Shown piece by piece: positions 1-8,309 of a DNA stretch of 38,910 nt. The translations under genes and the position numbers were made by a program. How positions within the stretch are numbered: position 1 is the first letter of the stretch; each line of letters starts with the position of its first letter. The notes below the pieces were generated by a model. The model did not search any database. It worked only from the letters and a program-made list of their open reading frames with translations, and was not told the origin of the DNA. Source of the DNA: SIG565 sp045647785 (GTDB taxonomy: Bacteria > Bacillota > Clostridia > Oscillospirales > Acutalibacteraceae); assembly GCA_045647785.1 (NCBI GenBank), contig JAZRMU010000048.1:1-38910 (forward strand). The letters run 5' to 3'.

Positions 1-2
1 TG

Positions 3-1001
3 GGTCAGGTAAACAAAATTGTTACCAACGTTGCCCAGGCGTCTGATGTATCCGCTCTTTCCTCTATCGAGGTGTTCTCGGGCGTATCGCTTTATAACAT
101 TATTCTCGGTGCTATCATTATGGCACTTACCGCTCTTATCACACTTGGCGGTTTAAAGAGAATTGCCAACGTTGCAGAGAAGATCGTTCCCTTTATGGTT
201 GTGCTGTTCGTTCTCGGCAGCCTTGCTATCATCGCTATTAACTATGCAAACATTATCCCTGCCTTCAAGGCTATCTTTGTTAACGCATTTAAGCCTGAGG
301 CCTTCGTTGGCGGCGGTATCGGTGCCGTTATTGGCAAGGTTGTAACACAGGGCTTTAAGCGTGGTGTTTTCTCCAACGAGGCAGGTCTTGGTTCCTCTGT
401 TATGGTACACTCGAACTCCAACATCAAAGAGCCTGTTAAGCAGGGTATGTGGGGTATTTTCGAGGTATTTGCCGATACTATGGTAGTTTGCACAATGACA
501 GCACTTGTTGTTCTTACTGCAGGCGGTCTTAACGGCGGTGTGTTCAACGCTGTAACAGGTGAAATTGCAGAAGGCTATACCGATGCAACCCTTGTTGGCG
601 GTGCGTTCAATTCCGTGTTCTCTTGGGGCGGAATAGGTGAAAAGTTCATCGCTATTGCTATGTTCCTCTTTGCATTTACCACTGTTCTTGGCTGGTCGCA
701 CTACGGCTCAAAGGCTTGGGAATATCTCTTCGGCGCTAAAACCACTGTTATATTCCGTATTATCCACGTTTGCACCGTTATCTTCGGCGCAATTCTTACC
801 TCTTCACTCGCTTGGGATATTTCCGATACCTTCAACGGTCTTATGATGATCCCCAACCTTATCGGTGTGCTTGTATTAGCTCCGTTGGTTGTTAAAATCA
901 CTAAGAACTATTTAAGAAGAGTTAAGAAGAACGAGAATATTGAGCCTATGTATAACGTTGACCCCAAAATTCAGGCAGAAGAAATCGCTCGCGAAATCTA
1001 A
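3..1001 (+). CDS. Sodium:alanine symporter family protein (AgcS type), 5' end outside window
   Basis: The reading frame is open to the left edge of the window, so only the C-terminal 332 residues are present; the GTG at 72 is internal and not a start. The protein is very hydrophobic, with about six membrane segments visible. It holds the family signature GVFSNEAGLGSS, preceded by a glycine-rich stretch (GGGIGAVIG). AgcS (APC superfamily) carriers import alanine or glycine with sodium across the cytoplasmic membrane. The C-terminal tail is short and charged, as is usual. The gene is followed at once by an intrinsic terminator, so it closes a transcription unit. Family assignment is secure; the exact amino acid carried cannot be read from sequence. 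Confidence 0.9.
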   Translation, partial: GQVNKIVTNVAQASDVSALSSIEVFSGVSLYNIILGAIIMALTALITLGGLKRIANVAEKIVPFMVVLFVLGSLAIIAINYANIIPAFKAIFVNAFKPEAFVGGGIGAVIGKVVTQGFKRGVFSNEAGLGSSVMVHSNSNIKEPVKQGMWGIFEVFADTMVVCTMTALVVLTAGGLNGGVFNAVTGEIAEGYTDATLVGGAFNSVFSWGGIGEKFIAIAMFLFAFTTVLGWSHYGSKAWEYLFGAKTTVIFRIIHVCTVIFGAILTSSLAWDISDTFNGLMMIPNLIGVLVLAPLVVKITKNYLRRVKKNENIEPMYNVDPKIQAEEIAREI

Positions 1002-1065
1002 TCGCATAAGGGCATTTACATAGCGTAAAAGAAGTTTTAGAGAAAACTGAATAATAATTAATTTA

Positions 1066-1094
1066 AGCAGCATCCCACAGGGTGCTGCTTTTTT
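1066..1094 (+). terminator. Intrinsic terminator after the symporter gene
   Basis: AGCAGCA pairs with TGCTGCT and CCC with GGG around an ACA loop, with one bulged T on the 5' arm. A run of T residues follows from about 1089. Confidence 0.85.
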
Positions 1095-1132
1095 AATGGT
1101 TTAAAACAAACAGTAAAACACAGTTTTTATTA

Positions 1133-1161
1133 TTGTTTTTTTGTTACCGCTTTGGTATAAT
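1133..1161 (+). promoter_or_regulatory. Sigma-A promoter for the SGNH esterase gene
   Basis: TTGTTT (1133-1138), 17-base spacer, TATAAT (1156-1161). The predicted transcript start is near 1168, leaving only a short leader with an AAGGG-type SD before the ATG at 1183. It shows that an upstream in-frame TTG at 1141 lies inside the promoter and cannot be the start. Confidence 0.7.
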
Positions 1162-1182
1162 TTGCTTGGAAGGGTGGTTCTT

Positions 1183-2271
1183 ATGGACATTTCTAAAATT
1201 GATAAAAATTTTGCTATAAAAACGGCTATTGACGAGCCTGACGTTAAATGGTATTCGGTGCTTGAAGAGCCGTTTGATATATACGGTCTTTACAGAACTA
1301 AAGAGGACGGACTTTTCCGCAGAATGCCCGCCGAGGTAGCAGAGAATATACACTCCTCAACAACGGGTGAAATAAATCAAGGTGTTGCCTCGCTTTACAC
1401 CTATACCTCCGGCGGCAGAATCCGCTTTAAGACCGATTCGCGATACATAATGCTAAAGGTAGAGTATGATACTCTGCATCTTTCCTCACATATGCCCGAG
1501 GCAGGTGTTGCGGGCTTTGATTTGCACCGCATTGAGGATGGCAAAATGATTTATATGAAAATCTTCATGCCGAATATGGACGACGATAAGGGCTACGTTC
1601 GCAAGACGAATGCTATGGGGAGAACGACCGAATATCTGCTCGGGCTACCGCTTTATAATAACATAACCAACCTTTACATCGGTGTCAGCGAAAATGCAAA
1701 GCTTGAGCACGGAACTGAATATACCATTAAAAAGCCGATTGTTTATTATGGCTCGTCGATTACCCAAGGGGCATGCGCTTCGCGTCCTATGAACGCGTAT
1801 CAAGGCTATATTTCCGAATATTTTGATGCAGATTATATTAATCTCGGTTTTTCGGGTAATGCCAAGGGCGAGCAGGATATGTTCGACTATATAGCGGGTC
1901 TTGAAATGAGCGCGTTTGTGTATGATTACGACTGGAATTCGGATTATGCAGAGGTGTGTCAGCGCCATATTGAGGGCTATAAGACCATTCGTGCAGCTCA
2001 TCCCGATATCCCGATAGTTATGGCGGGCTTCCCAGCATACAACGTTGGGGAGACAGGCGGCGGCAGAGGCGAGAATATCCGCAAAACCTATGAGTATGCG
2101 CTTTCTCAAGGCGATAAGAATGTGGCAATGATAACCACCGAGGATATCTGCGACGGCGACTTTAAGCACCATTGCACAGTGGATAACTGCCACCCTAACG
2201 ATTTAGGTTTTTACCGTATGGCGAAAAGCTTTATTGAAAAGCTTGAACCTATGCTTAAGGAGAAAAAATGA
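1183..2271 (+). CDS. SGNH/GDSL-type esterase with N-terminal GxDLY-like domain
   Basis: A 362-residue protein with no evident signal peptide, so probably cytoplasmic. The N-terminal half is a beta-rich module containing GFDLHRIEDG, which resembles the GxDLY accessory domain. The C-terminal half is an SGNH hydrolase: block I is YGSSITQGACASR with the nucleophile Ser after Gly, block II is INLGFSGNAKGE, and the last block is DNCHPNDLG with the catalytic Asp and His. This arrangement matches the Lipase_GDSL_3 group, thought to deacylate carbohydrates or related esters; the substrate is unknown. The ATG start at 1183 is preceded by GGAAGGG and lies downstream of a good promoter. A 21-codon open frame overlaps its stop (ATGA). 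Confidence 0.85.
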   Translation: MDISKIDKNFAIKTAIDEPDVKWYSVLEEPFDIYGLYRTKEDGLFRRMPAEVAENIHSSTTGEINQGVASLYTYTSGGRIRFKTDSRYIMLKVEYDTLHLSSHMPEAGVAGFDLHRIEDGKMIYMKIFMPNMDDDKGYVRKTNAMGRTTEYLLGLPLYNNITNLYIGVSENAKLEHGTEYTIKKPIVYYGSSITQGACASRPMNAYQGYISEYFDADYINLGFSGNAKGEQDMFDYIAGLEMSAFVYDYDWNSDYAEVCQRHIEGYKTIRAAHPDIPIVMAGFPAYNVGETGGGRGENIRKTYEYALSQGDKNVAMITTEDICDGDFKHHCTVDNCHPNDLGFYRMAKSFIEKLEPMLKEKK

Positions 2272-2333
2272 GAGCGCAGGATATAAAATGTTTAGCTCTT
2301 GAAAAGATTGATAAAATAATAGATAAATTATAG
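2268..2333 (+). CDS. Possible 21-residue micro-ORF overlapping the esterase stop
   Basis: ATGA overlap: the ATG (2268-2270) shares bases with the TGA of the esterase gene (2269-2271). AAGGAG sits five bases upstream, an ideal SD for translational coupling. The product would be a charged, potentially helical peptide (MRAQDIKCLALEKIDKIIDK plus Leu). It ends eight bases before the terminator stem. I recognise no family, and it could be chance or the remnant of a longer gene. Confidence 0.25.
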   Translation: MRAQDIKCLALEKIDKIIDKL

Positions 2334-2340
2334 AATGCAA

Positions 2341-2375
2341 AAACGGGAGGGCAGCGAGCCCTCCCGTTTTATTTT
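2341..2375. terminator. Bidirectional intrinsic terminator between convergent genes
   Basis: A perfect 12-base stem, AAACGGGAGGGC with GCCCTCCCGTTT, encloses the loop AGCGA. It has T-rich tails on both strands (TTTTATTTT on plus, TTTTTGC on minus). It serves the esterase unit on plus and the small-protein/asnB unit on minus. Confidence 0.9.
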
Positions 2376-2381
2376 AGTGGT

Positions 2382-2564
2382 TTATTTAAACATAGTTTGA
2401 ATTCCGTCCATAAGCTCCCCGACAGCGCGCATGGCTTTGGCAGAGCCCTTGGATAAATTGTGATTGTTCTGCATAACCATTTTGCCGACGGTCAGCAGTG
2501 CAGCACCCGCTATCATACCTGTTACTGCACCCTTTGCAAAGGTTGAAACAGTATTTTTTTGCAT
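2382..2564 (-). CDS. Small hypothetical membrane-associated protein (60 aa)
   Basis: A short protein with a glycine/alanine-rich hydrophobic segment (GAVTGMIAGAALLTVGKMVM, about residues 12-31) followed by a basic, polar C-terminal half that could form an amphipathic helix. The look is that of short clostridial proteins with one glycine-zipper membrane segment, but I cannot name a function. The start is supported by GGGAGG eight bases upstream of the ATG. It lies 53 bases downstream of asnB on the same strand. Its SD is part of the 3' arm of a terminator-like hairpin (2572-2608), so expression may depend on readthrough or hairpin opening. Confidence that it is a real gene is good; any role is open. 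Confidence 0.7.
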   Translation of the reverse strand: MQKNTVSTFAKGAVTGMIAGAALLTVGKMVMQNNHNLSKGSAKAMRAVGELMDGIQTMFK

Positions 2565-2571
2565 AATAAAA

Positions 2572-2608
2572 ACCTCCCTTTCGCTTATAGTTTGAGCGGC
2601 GGGGAGGT
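2572..2608 (-). promoter_or_regulatory. Terminator-like hairpin that contains the SD of the 60-aa gene
   Basis: On the minus strand ACCTCCC (2602-2608) pairs with GGGAGGT (2572-2578), with an inner CGCT/AGCG pairing (2582-2585 with 2595-2598). It is followed by TTTTATT and then the ATG. The same GGGAGG is the SD of the downstream small gene, so the element can act as an asnB terminator and as an SD sequestrator. Confidence 0.6.
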
Positions 2609-2617
2609 GTTTTATTA

Positions 2618-4456
2618 TTAATTTTCGAAATATTCCTTATACCATACAAGGAAGGTATAAACCGTCCAGATTTTGCGGCTTAAATCCTCCTTGCCGCTGC
2701 GGTGGCGGTCTAATAGAGCTACAAGCTTTTTAGTTTTAAAGAACTGCTCTGCAGCATCGCTTAAAAAGCGTTCTTTAACAATTTCATAGTATTTATCTTC
2801 TTTAAGCCAAACCCTGATGGGCACGGGGAATCCAAGCTTATCCTTTTCCGCGGTAACCTTTGGAAGAGTCTTTTCGGCTGCCTTGCGAAGAGCCAGCTTT
2901 GTTGATTTGCGGTTAACACGGCAGTATAGCGGTATCTGCTGGGCTAATTCCATAACCTTTTTATCAAGGAATGGAACGCGAAGCTCTAAAGAGTTTGCCA
3001 TACTTGTTTTATCGGCCTTCAAGAGAATATCACCCATAAGCCACATATTAATATCGAGATACTGCATTTTTGTAACCGTGTCCTTATCGGCTACCTCGTC
3101 ATAGAACCTTTTGCAGAGTGCTTGAGGGGCTGCGCTATCTTTACCGCGAAGCAAAATTTTCTCGCGCTCTTTTTTGGAAAAGATATTTGCGTTGCCGATA
3201 AAGCGTTCCTCGATAGTTTGTCCGCGGCGGATAAGATAGTTAATGCCGTGCACTTTCGGTATATGCAAAAGAGTGATGGCGCGGCTTACGAATCGGCGCA
3301 GGGCAAAGGGCAGTGCATCGTAGGAGGTGAGGGTTATAGGCTCTTGATAAATGCGGTAGCCGCCAAACAATTCGTCTGCACCCTCTCCCGACATTACAAC
3401 CTTTACATGCTCGCTCGCCAGCTTTGATACAAAATAAAGCGCAATGGCGGCGGGGTCGGCAAGCGGCTCGTCCATAGTATACTGAATATCAGCGAAGCTG
3501 CCCCAATATTCCTCGGGGGTTATAATTTTGCTGATGTTTTCAACGCCTATTGTATCGGCAAATTTCTTTGCGAAATCGATTTCATTATAGCGATTGCCGT
3601 CGGGGCTTTCAAAGCCAACCGTGAAGGTTTTATCAACCTTTGCAGCCTCGGCAATATAACTTGAATCTATACCACTGGAGAGGAATGAGCCTACCTCAAC
3701 ATCGGCAATTTTATGAGCTGCAACGCTCTCGCGAACGGCGGCATCGATTTTATCGCTATAGTAATCGAGTGAGCCCTCGACCGCTTCAAATTCAGGTCTC
3801 CAATATCGGGTTTTTGTAAGCTCCTTACCGTCATACTCGAAATAATGAGCAGGGGGTAGCTTATAAACGCCGCCAAAGAAGGTTTCTTCGGTTGGTGAAT
3901 ATTGGAAAGAAAGATAGTGCGAAAGCGCATCCTCGTTTAAACGCTTTTCAAAATGGGGGTGCAGTAAAAAAGACTTTATTTCGCTGCCGAAAATAAAGGA
4001 ATCCTTTTGGAAGGTGTAGTAAAGCGGTTTAATGCCGAACATATCGCGCGCACCAAAAAGCTTGCCGCTTTTCTTATCGTAAATAACAAAGGCGAACATA
4101 CCGCGCAGCAGCTTCACAAAATCGGGACCATACTGCTCGTATGCGTGCAGCAAAACCTCGGTATCGGAATGGCTTGTGCTAAAGGTGTGTCCTGCGGCTA
4201 ACAGCTCGCGGCGCAGCTCGCGGTGGTTATAAATCTCACCATTAAATGTAACAACAAGGCTTTTATCCTCATTGAACATCGGCTGTTCTCCTGCCTCAAG
4301 GTCGATAATGCTCAGTCTCCTGAAGCCGAGAGCGATGCTTTCATCCACATATTTTCCGCTGGAATCGGGTCCGCGATGGACAATTTTGTCCATCATACTG
4401 CCAAGCAGTGTACCGTCATCCGATATTTTATTTGTAAAGCCAACAAATCCACACAT
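2618..4456 (-). CDS. asnB: Asparagine synthase (glutamine-hydrolysing)
   Basis: A 612-residue two-domain enzyme that makes asparagine from aspartate, ATP and glutamine-derived ammonia in the cytoplasm. The N terminus MCGFVGF exposes Cys2, the nucleophile of the class II glutaminase domain (about residues 2-190), and HRGPDSSGK follows. The synthetase domain has the PP-loop SSGIDSS near residue 262, and later MSGEGADELFGGY and RVPFLDKKVMELA, all typical of AsnB. The length is standard. AAAGGAG upstream of the ATG supports the start. Transcription comes from a promoter back-to-back with that of apbE. Some AsnB homologues modify peptides or peptidoglycan by amidation, but nothing nearby argues for that here. 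Confidence 0.95.
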   Translation of the reverse strand: MCGFVGFTNKISDDGTLLGSMMDKIVHRGPDSSGKYVDESIALGFRRLSIIDLEAGEQPMFNEDKSLVVTFNGEIYNHRELRRELLAAGHTFSTSHSDTEVLLHAYEQYGPDFVKLLRGMFAFVIYDKKSGKLFGARDMFGIKPLYYTFQKDSFIFGSEIKSFLLHPHFEKRLNEDALSHYLSFQYSPTEETFFGGVYKLPPAHYFEYDGKELTKTRYWRPEFEAVEGSLDYYSDKIDAAVRESVAAHKIADVEVGSFLSSGIDSSYIAEAAKVDKTFTVGFESPDGNRYNEIDFAKKFADTIGVENISKIITPEEYWGSFADIQYTMDEPLADPAAIALYFVSKLASEHVKVVMSGEGADELFGGYRIYQEPITLTSYDALPFALRRFVSRAITLLHIPKVHGINYLIRRGQTIEERFIGNANIFSKKEREKILLRGKDSAAPQALCKRFYDEVADKDTVTKMQYLDINMWLMGDILLKADKTSMANSLELRVPFLDKKVMELAQQIPLYCRVNRKSTKLALRKAAEKTLPKVTAEKDKLGFPVPIRVWLKEDKYYEIVKERFLSDAAEQFFKTKKLVALLDRHRSGKEDLSRKIWTVYTFLVWYKEYFEN

Positions 4457-4500
4457 AGATTTTGCTCCTTTAGACTAACATTAAATTTAACATCCTTTAT

Positions 4501-4529
4501 AGTATAACACACATTTCTTTTCTTTACAA
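4501..4529 (-). promoter_or_regulatory. Sigma-A promoter for asnB (divergent, shared -35)
   Basis: Read on the minus strand: TTGTAA (4524-4529), 17-base spacer, TATACT (4501-4506). The -35 hexamer overlaps the -35 of the apbE promoter on the other strand, so the two are probably mutually exclusive. Confidence 0.75.
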
Positions 4530-4551
4530 GATAATAAAATAATGTTATAAT
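4523..4551 (+). promoter_or_regulatory. Sigma-A promoter for apbE (divergent, shared -35, leaderless)
   Basis: TTTACA (4523-4528), 17-base spacer, TATAAT (4546-4551). The start codon of apbE begins at 4558, about where transcription should start, so the transcript is predicted to be leaderless. Confidence 0.75.
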
Positions 4552-4557
4552 CTTGTT

Positions 4558-5505
4558 ATGAGAAAAAATTTAGCTTTTTGGTCGGCTGCGCTTCTTTTGC
4601 TAATCAGTGGCTGCACACCGCCGACCTATAACAATTCCTCAACCCGTATTTTAATGGATACCGTGGTTAATATAAGCGCAGAGGCTGAACTTCAGGTTAT
4701 TAATGAGGCTATGGATTTAGTTGAGCGCTACGATAAGCTGCTATCTAAAACAAATAGCGGCAGCGATGTTGCGCGCCTGAATGTCGGTGGCACTGCCGAG
4801 GTATCAAGCGATACGCTCCGCCTTATTAAAGGTGCTGCCGTTTATTCCGAGAGAACCGGCGGCTGCTTTGATATAACCATAGGCTCTGTAACGGCACTTT
4901 GGGATTTTACAAACGGCGTTAAGCCGAAAAATTCCGATATTGCAGCAGAACTTCCGAATGTGGGTTATAAAAACATAAGTTATCAAGGAAAAACTGTAAC
5001 GCTTAATTCAAGTAAAATTGATCTGGGAGCTTGTGCGAAAGGCTTTGTTGCCGATAAACTACACGAATTTTTTGTGGAAAAGGGAGTAGAAAATGCGCTT
5101 GTAGACCTTGGCGGAAACCTTTATATTATGGGCGGACCGCGCGATATAGGGGTTAAAAATCCTTTAGGGGAAGGCACGGCGGCGACCGTTAGAGTTTATG
5201 GCGGTGCGGTTGTAACGGCAGGCACTTATGAACGCTGCTTCAGCGATGAGGAAGGAACATATCACCATATTTTAGATCCCAAAACGGGCTATCCTGCAAA
5301 TAGCGACCTTGCAAGTGTTACGGTGTTCAGCGAGAGCGCGCTCGAGGCCGATTCGCTATCCACAGCGCTTATTGTTATGGGACTCCAAAAGGGCTTGGAT
5401 TTTATAGAAAAGACCGAGGATGTCGAGGCGCTTTTCATAACAAAAGAGGGAGAAATTTTTATTTCCTCGGGAATTTACTGCAAGGACGGAATTTATCGAC
5501 TATAA
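4558..5505 (+). CDS. apbE: FAD:protein FMN transferase, ApbE family lipoprotein
   Basis: A 315-residue protein that covalently attaches FMN from FAD to Thr/Ser of exported flavoproteins, acting outside the membrane. The N terminus is a lipoprotein signal: MRKN, a hydrophobic core, and the lipobox LISGC with Cys19 for lipid attachment. ApbE motifs follow in order: TGGCFDITIG, DLGACAKGFVAD, NALVDLGGNLYIMGG, HHILDPKTGYP and EADSLSTALIVMG, the last holding the metal and flavin-binding Asp/Thr. No RNF, NQR or FMN-bind target gene is in the window. There is no SD before the ATG and the -10 box ends six bases before it; no other start would keep the signal peptide. The leaderless reading is inference. 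Confidence 0.93.
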   Translation: MRKNLAFWSAALLLLISGCTPPTYNNSSTRILMDTVVNISAEAELQVINEAMDLVERYDKLLSKTNSGSDVARLNVGGTAEVSSDTLRLIKGAAVYSERTGGCFDITIGSVTALWDFTNGVKPKNSDIAAELPNVGYKNISYQGKTVTLNSSKIDLGACAKGFVADKLHEFFVEKGVENALVDLGGNLYIMGGPRDIGVKNPLGEGTAATVRVYGGAVVTAGTYERCFSDEEGTYHHILDPKTGYPANSDLASVTVFSESALEADSLSTALIVMGLQKGLDFIEKTEDVEALFITKEGEIFISSGIYCKDGIYRL

Positions 5506-5569
5506 GTTCTTTATTTCTTAACAATTAGGTTGTATACTGTTATCAAGTAAAGAAAAAAGAGGTATTAAA

Positions 5570-8308
5570 ATGGGTTTACTTAAAAAACTTTTCGGCGACT
5601 ATAGCCAAAAAGAGCTTAAAAGAATAGAGCCGCTTAAACAGAAGGTTTTGTCTTTAGAGGAAGAATACAGGGCACTTTCTGATGAGGCGCTTAAAAATAA
5701 AACTTTAGAGTTTAGGGAGCGTTTATCACTTGGCGAAACGCTAGATGATATTTTGCCCGAGGCATTTGCAACCTGCCGAGAGGCGGCGGACCGCGTGCTC
5801 GGTATGCGCCATTTCCCCGTTCAGATATTGGGCGGTATTGTGTTGCATCAGGGGCGCATCAGCGAAATGAAAACAGGTGAGGGTAAAACTTTGGTTGCAA
5901 CCCTTCCCGCATATCTTAATGCGCTGTCTGGCAAGGGTGTTCATATTGTAACGGTTAACGATTATCTTGCCAAGCGTGATAGCGAATGGATGGGTAAATT
6001 ATACCGCTTTTTGGGACTTAAGGTTGGTCTTATTATCCACGGGCTTACCAATGAAGAAAGAAAAGCGGCGTACGATGCCGATATTACCTACTGCACCAAC
6101 AACGAGTTGGGCTTCGATTATCTGCGCGATAATATGGTGGTTTACAAGGAAAATCGCGTTCAGCGCGGACACAACTTTGCTATTGTCGATGAGGTTGACT
6201 CGATTTTAATCGACGAGGCCAGAACACCGCTTATAATTTCGGGTAAGGGCGATAAATCGACCGAGCTTTATTCGCGTGCTAACGCGTTTGCTCGCTCGCT
6301 TAAAATGGTGAGGGTTAAGGAAACAGACGCCAAAAAGACCGATGAGGAGCAGAACCTTTGCGGCGATTATGTTGTTGATGAAAAGGCAAAAACCTGTACG
6401 CTGACTCCCGAGGGCGTGAAAAAAGCCGAGCAGTATTTCGGTATTGATAATCTGAACGATGCCGAAAATATGACCGTTTCGCACCATATAAATCAGGCCA
6501 TCAAGGCATACGGCATTATGAAACGCGATGTTGATTATGTGGTTAAAGACGGCGAGGTTATAATTGTTGATGAGTTTACAGGTCGCCTTATGTTCGGCAG
6601 ACGCTATAACGAGGGTCTGCATCAGGCTATTGAGGCAAAAGAGGGTGTAACGGTTGCTAACGAATCCAAAACCCTTGCGACCATCACCTTCCAAAACTTT
6701 TTCCGACTCTATAGCAAGCTTTCGGGTATGACGGGTACTGCTATGACCGAGGAGCAGGAGTTCCGCGCAATTTATAAATTGGATGTTGTTGAAATTCCGA
6801 CCAATAAGCCGCTTGCACGTATAGATGAATCGGATGTCGTTTATAAAACCGAGCGTGCTAAATTTTCGGCTGTTATTGATAAGATTGCAGCTTGCCACGA
6901 GAAGGGGCAGCCGGTGCTTGTTGGTACTGTAACTATTGAAAAATCCGAGCATTTAAGCGGGATGCTAAAGCGTCGCGGTATCGCACATAATGTGCTTAAC
7001 GCGAAGCACCACGAAAAGGAAGCTGAAATTATAGCGCAGGCGGGAAAGCTCGGTGCTGTTACCATTGCCACAAATATGGCGGGACGCGGCACTGATATTA
7101 TGCTTGGTGGTAATGCTGAATACCTTGCTAAAGCCGAGCTGCGAGCCCTCGGTCTTTCCGAGGAGCTTATTGCCGAGGCAACGGGCTTCGCTGAAACTGA
7201 TAATGCCGATATTATTGCGGCACGCGCTCAATTTAAGGATTTTTACATCAAGCATAAGTCCCAAATTGCCCCCGAGGCAGATAAGGTTCGCGCTGTGGGC
7301 GGACTTTGCATTATAGGTACAGAGCGCCACGAATCGCGCCGAATTGATAATCAGCTTCGCGGTCGTGCAGGACGTCAGGGCGACCCCGGTAACACACAGT
7401 TTTTCATCTCTTTAGAGGATGATTTAATGCGTCTGTTTGGCGGTGAGCGTGTTTATAATATGATGGATTCGCTCAAGCTTGAGGAAAATATGCCGCTGCA
7501 GTTTGGTATACTTTCAAGCGCCATTGAGAATGCGCAAAGCACAGTTGAGGGTCGCAACTTCGGCATTCGTAAAAATGTGCTGGAATATGATGATGTTATG
7601 AATCAGCAGCGAGAAAAGATTTACGAGCAGCGAAATTTGGTGCTCGACGGCGAGGATATAAGCCGAAAGGTTGCGAGTATGATTAGCAGCACGATTGAGC
7701 AGGCTGTTTACACCTACTGCACCGATGATGTTGTTCATGATGAGTGGGATTTGGGAGGTCTTGGCAGATATACCTATGGCTGGCTGACTTCGGGCAACGA
7801 ATTTAACTTTACAACCGAGGAGCTGGGTGATATTTCCCGCGCCGAGCTTATTGCTCGCCTTATAGAGCTGGCTGAAAATAAAATGGCCGATAAGGTGGAC
7901 CGCTATGGAGAAAATACCGTTCGCGAAATTGAGAGATATATACTCCTGAAGTCGGTCGATACCCATTGGATGAATCATATTGATGCTATGGATGAGCTGC
8001 GCAGAGGTATCGGACTTCGTGCCTACGGTCAGCACAATCCCGTTGTTGCCTACCGAAACGAGGGCTATGAGATGTTCAATGCCATGAGCGAGGCTATCCG
8101 CGAGGAGACCGCTAAAACTCTGCTTTCGGCAGAAATCAGGCAGAGCACCCAAATTAAGCGTGAAAAGGTTGCCGAGGAAACGGGAACGGGTGATGACGGT
8201 ACCGTTTCAAAGACCGTTCGCGGCAAGGGTGTAGTGAGCAAAAATTCACTTTGCCCGTGCGGTAGCGGCAAAAAGTATAAGCGTTGCTGCGGCAAGGATA
8301 TCGATTAA
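5570..8308 (+). CDS. secA: Preprotein translocase ATPase SecA
   Basis: A 912-residue motor that drives unfolded preproteins through SecYEG at the cytoplasmic membrane. Seen in order: MKTGEGKTLVA (Walker A), the VDEVDSILIDEARTPLI region (DEAD-like Walker B and nucleotide domain), the preprotein cross-linking domain, SGMTGTA, ATNMAGRGTDI of the second nucleotide domain, RGRAGRQGDPG, the helical scaffold, and a C-terminal SEC-C zinc motif CPCGSGKKYKRCC. The length is normal for clostridial SecA. The ATG is preceded by AAAAGAGGT. A possible -10 (TATACT, 5533-5538) lies upstream but its -35 is poor. The gene probably forms a unit with mnmA, which starts one base after the stop. Confidence 0.98.
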   Translation: MGLLKKLFGDYSQKELKRIEPLKQKVLSLEEEYRALSDEALKNKTLEFRERLSLGETLDDILPEAFATCREAADRVLGMRHFPVQILGGIVLHQGRISEMKTGEGKTLVATLPAYLNALSGKGVHIVTVNDYLAKRDSEWMGKLYRFLGLKVGLIIHGLTNEERKAAYDADITYCTNNELGFDYLRDNMVVYKENRVQRGHNFAIVDEVDSILIDEARTPLIISGKGDKSTELYSRANAFARSLKMVRVKETDAKKTDEEQNLCGDYVVDEKAKTCTLTPEGVKKAEQYFGIDNLNDAENMTVSHHINQAIKAYGIMKRDVDYVVKDGEVIIVDEFTGRLMFGRRYNEGLHQAIEAKEGVTVANESKTLATITFQNFFRLYSKLSGMTGTAMTEEQEFRAIYKLDVVEIPTNKPLARIDESDVVYKTERAKFSAVIDKIAACHEKGQPVLVGTVTIEKSEHLSGMLKRRGIAHNVLNAKHHEKEAEIIAQAGKLGAVTIATNMAGRGTDIMLGGNAEYLAKAELRALGLSEELIAEATGFAETDNADIIAARAQFKDFYIKHKSQIAPEADKVRAVGGLCIIGTERHESRRIDNQLRGRAGRQGDPGNTQFFISLEDDLMRLFGGERVYNMMDSLKLEENMPLQFGILSSAIENAQSTVEGRNFGIRKNVLEYDDVMNQQREKIYEQRNLVLDGEDISRKVASMISSTIEQAVYTYCTDDVVHDEWDLGGLGRYTYGWLTSGNEFNFTTEELGDISRAELIARLIELAENKMADKVDRYGENTVREIERYILLKSVDTHWMNHIDAMDELRRGIGLRAYGQHNPVVAYRNEGYEMFNAMSEAIREETAKTLLSAEIRQSTQIKREKVAEETGTGDDGTVSKTVRGKGVVSKNSLCPCGSGKKYKRCCGKDID

Positions 8309-8309
8309 T

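Noticed and set aside
153..701. A 182-codon minus-strand frame inside the symporter gene
   Set aside because: Antisense to conserved AgcS sequence, cysteine/histidine-rich composition without a domain, no SD.
5510..5538. secA promoter TTTATT-17-TATACT
   Set aside because: The -10 is fair but the -35 matches consensus at only three positions; mentioned in the gene entry but not listed.
6206..6952. A 248-codon open frame on the minus strand inside secA
   Set aside because: It is antisense to a fully conserved SecA and has no SD or recognisable domain; it follows from the codon use of the real gene.
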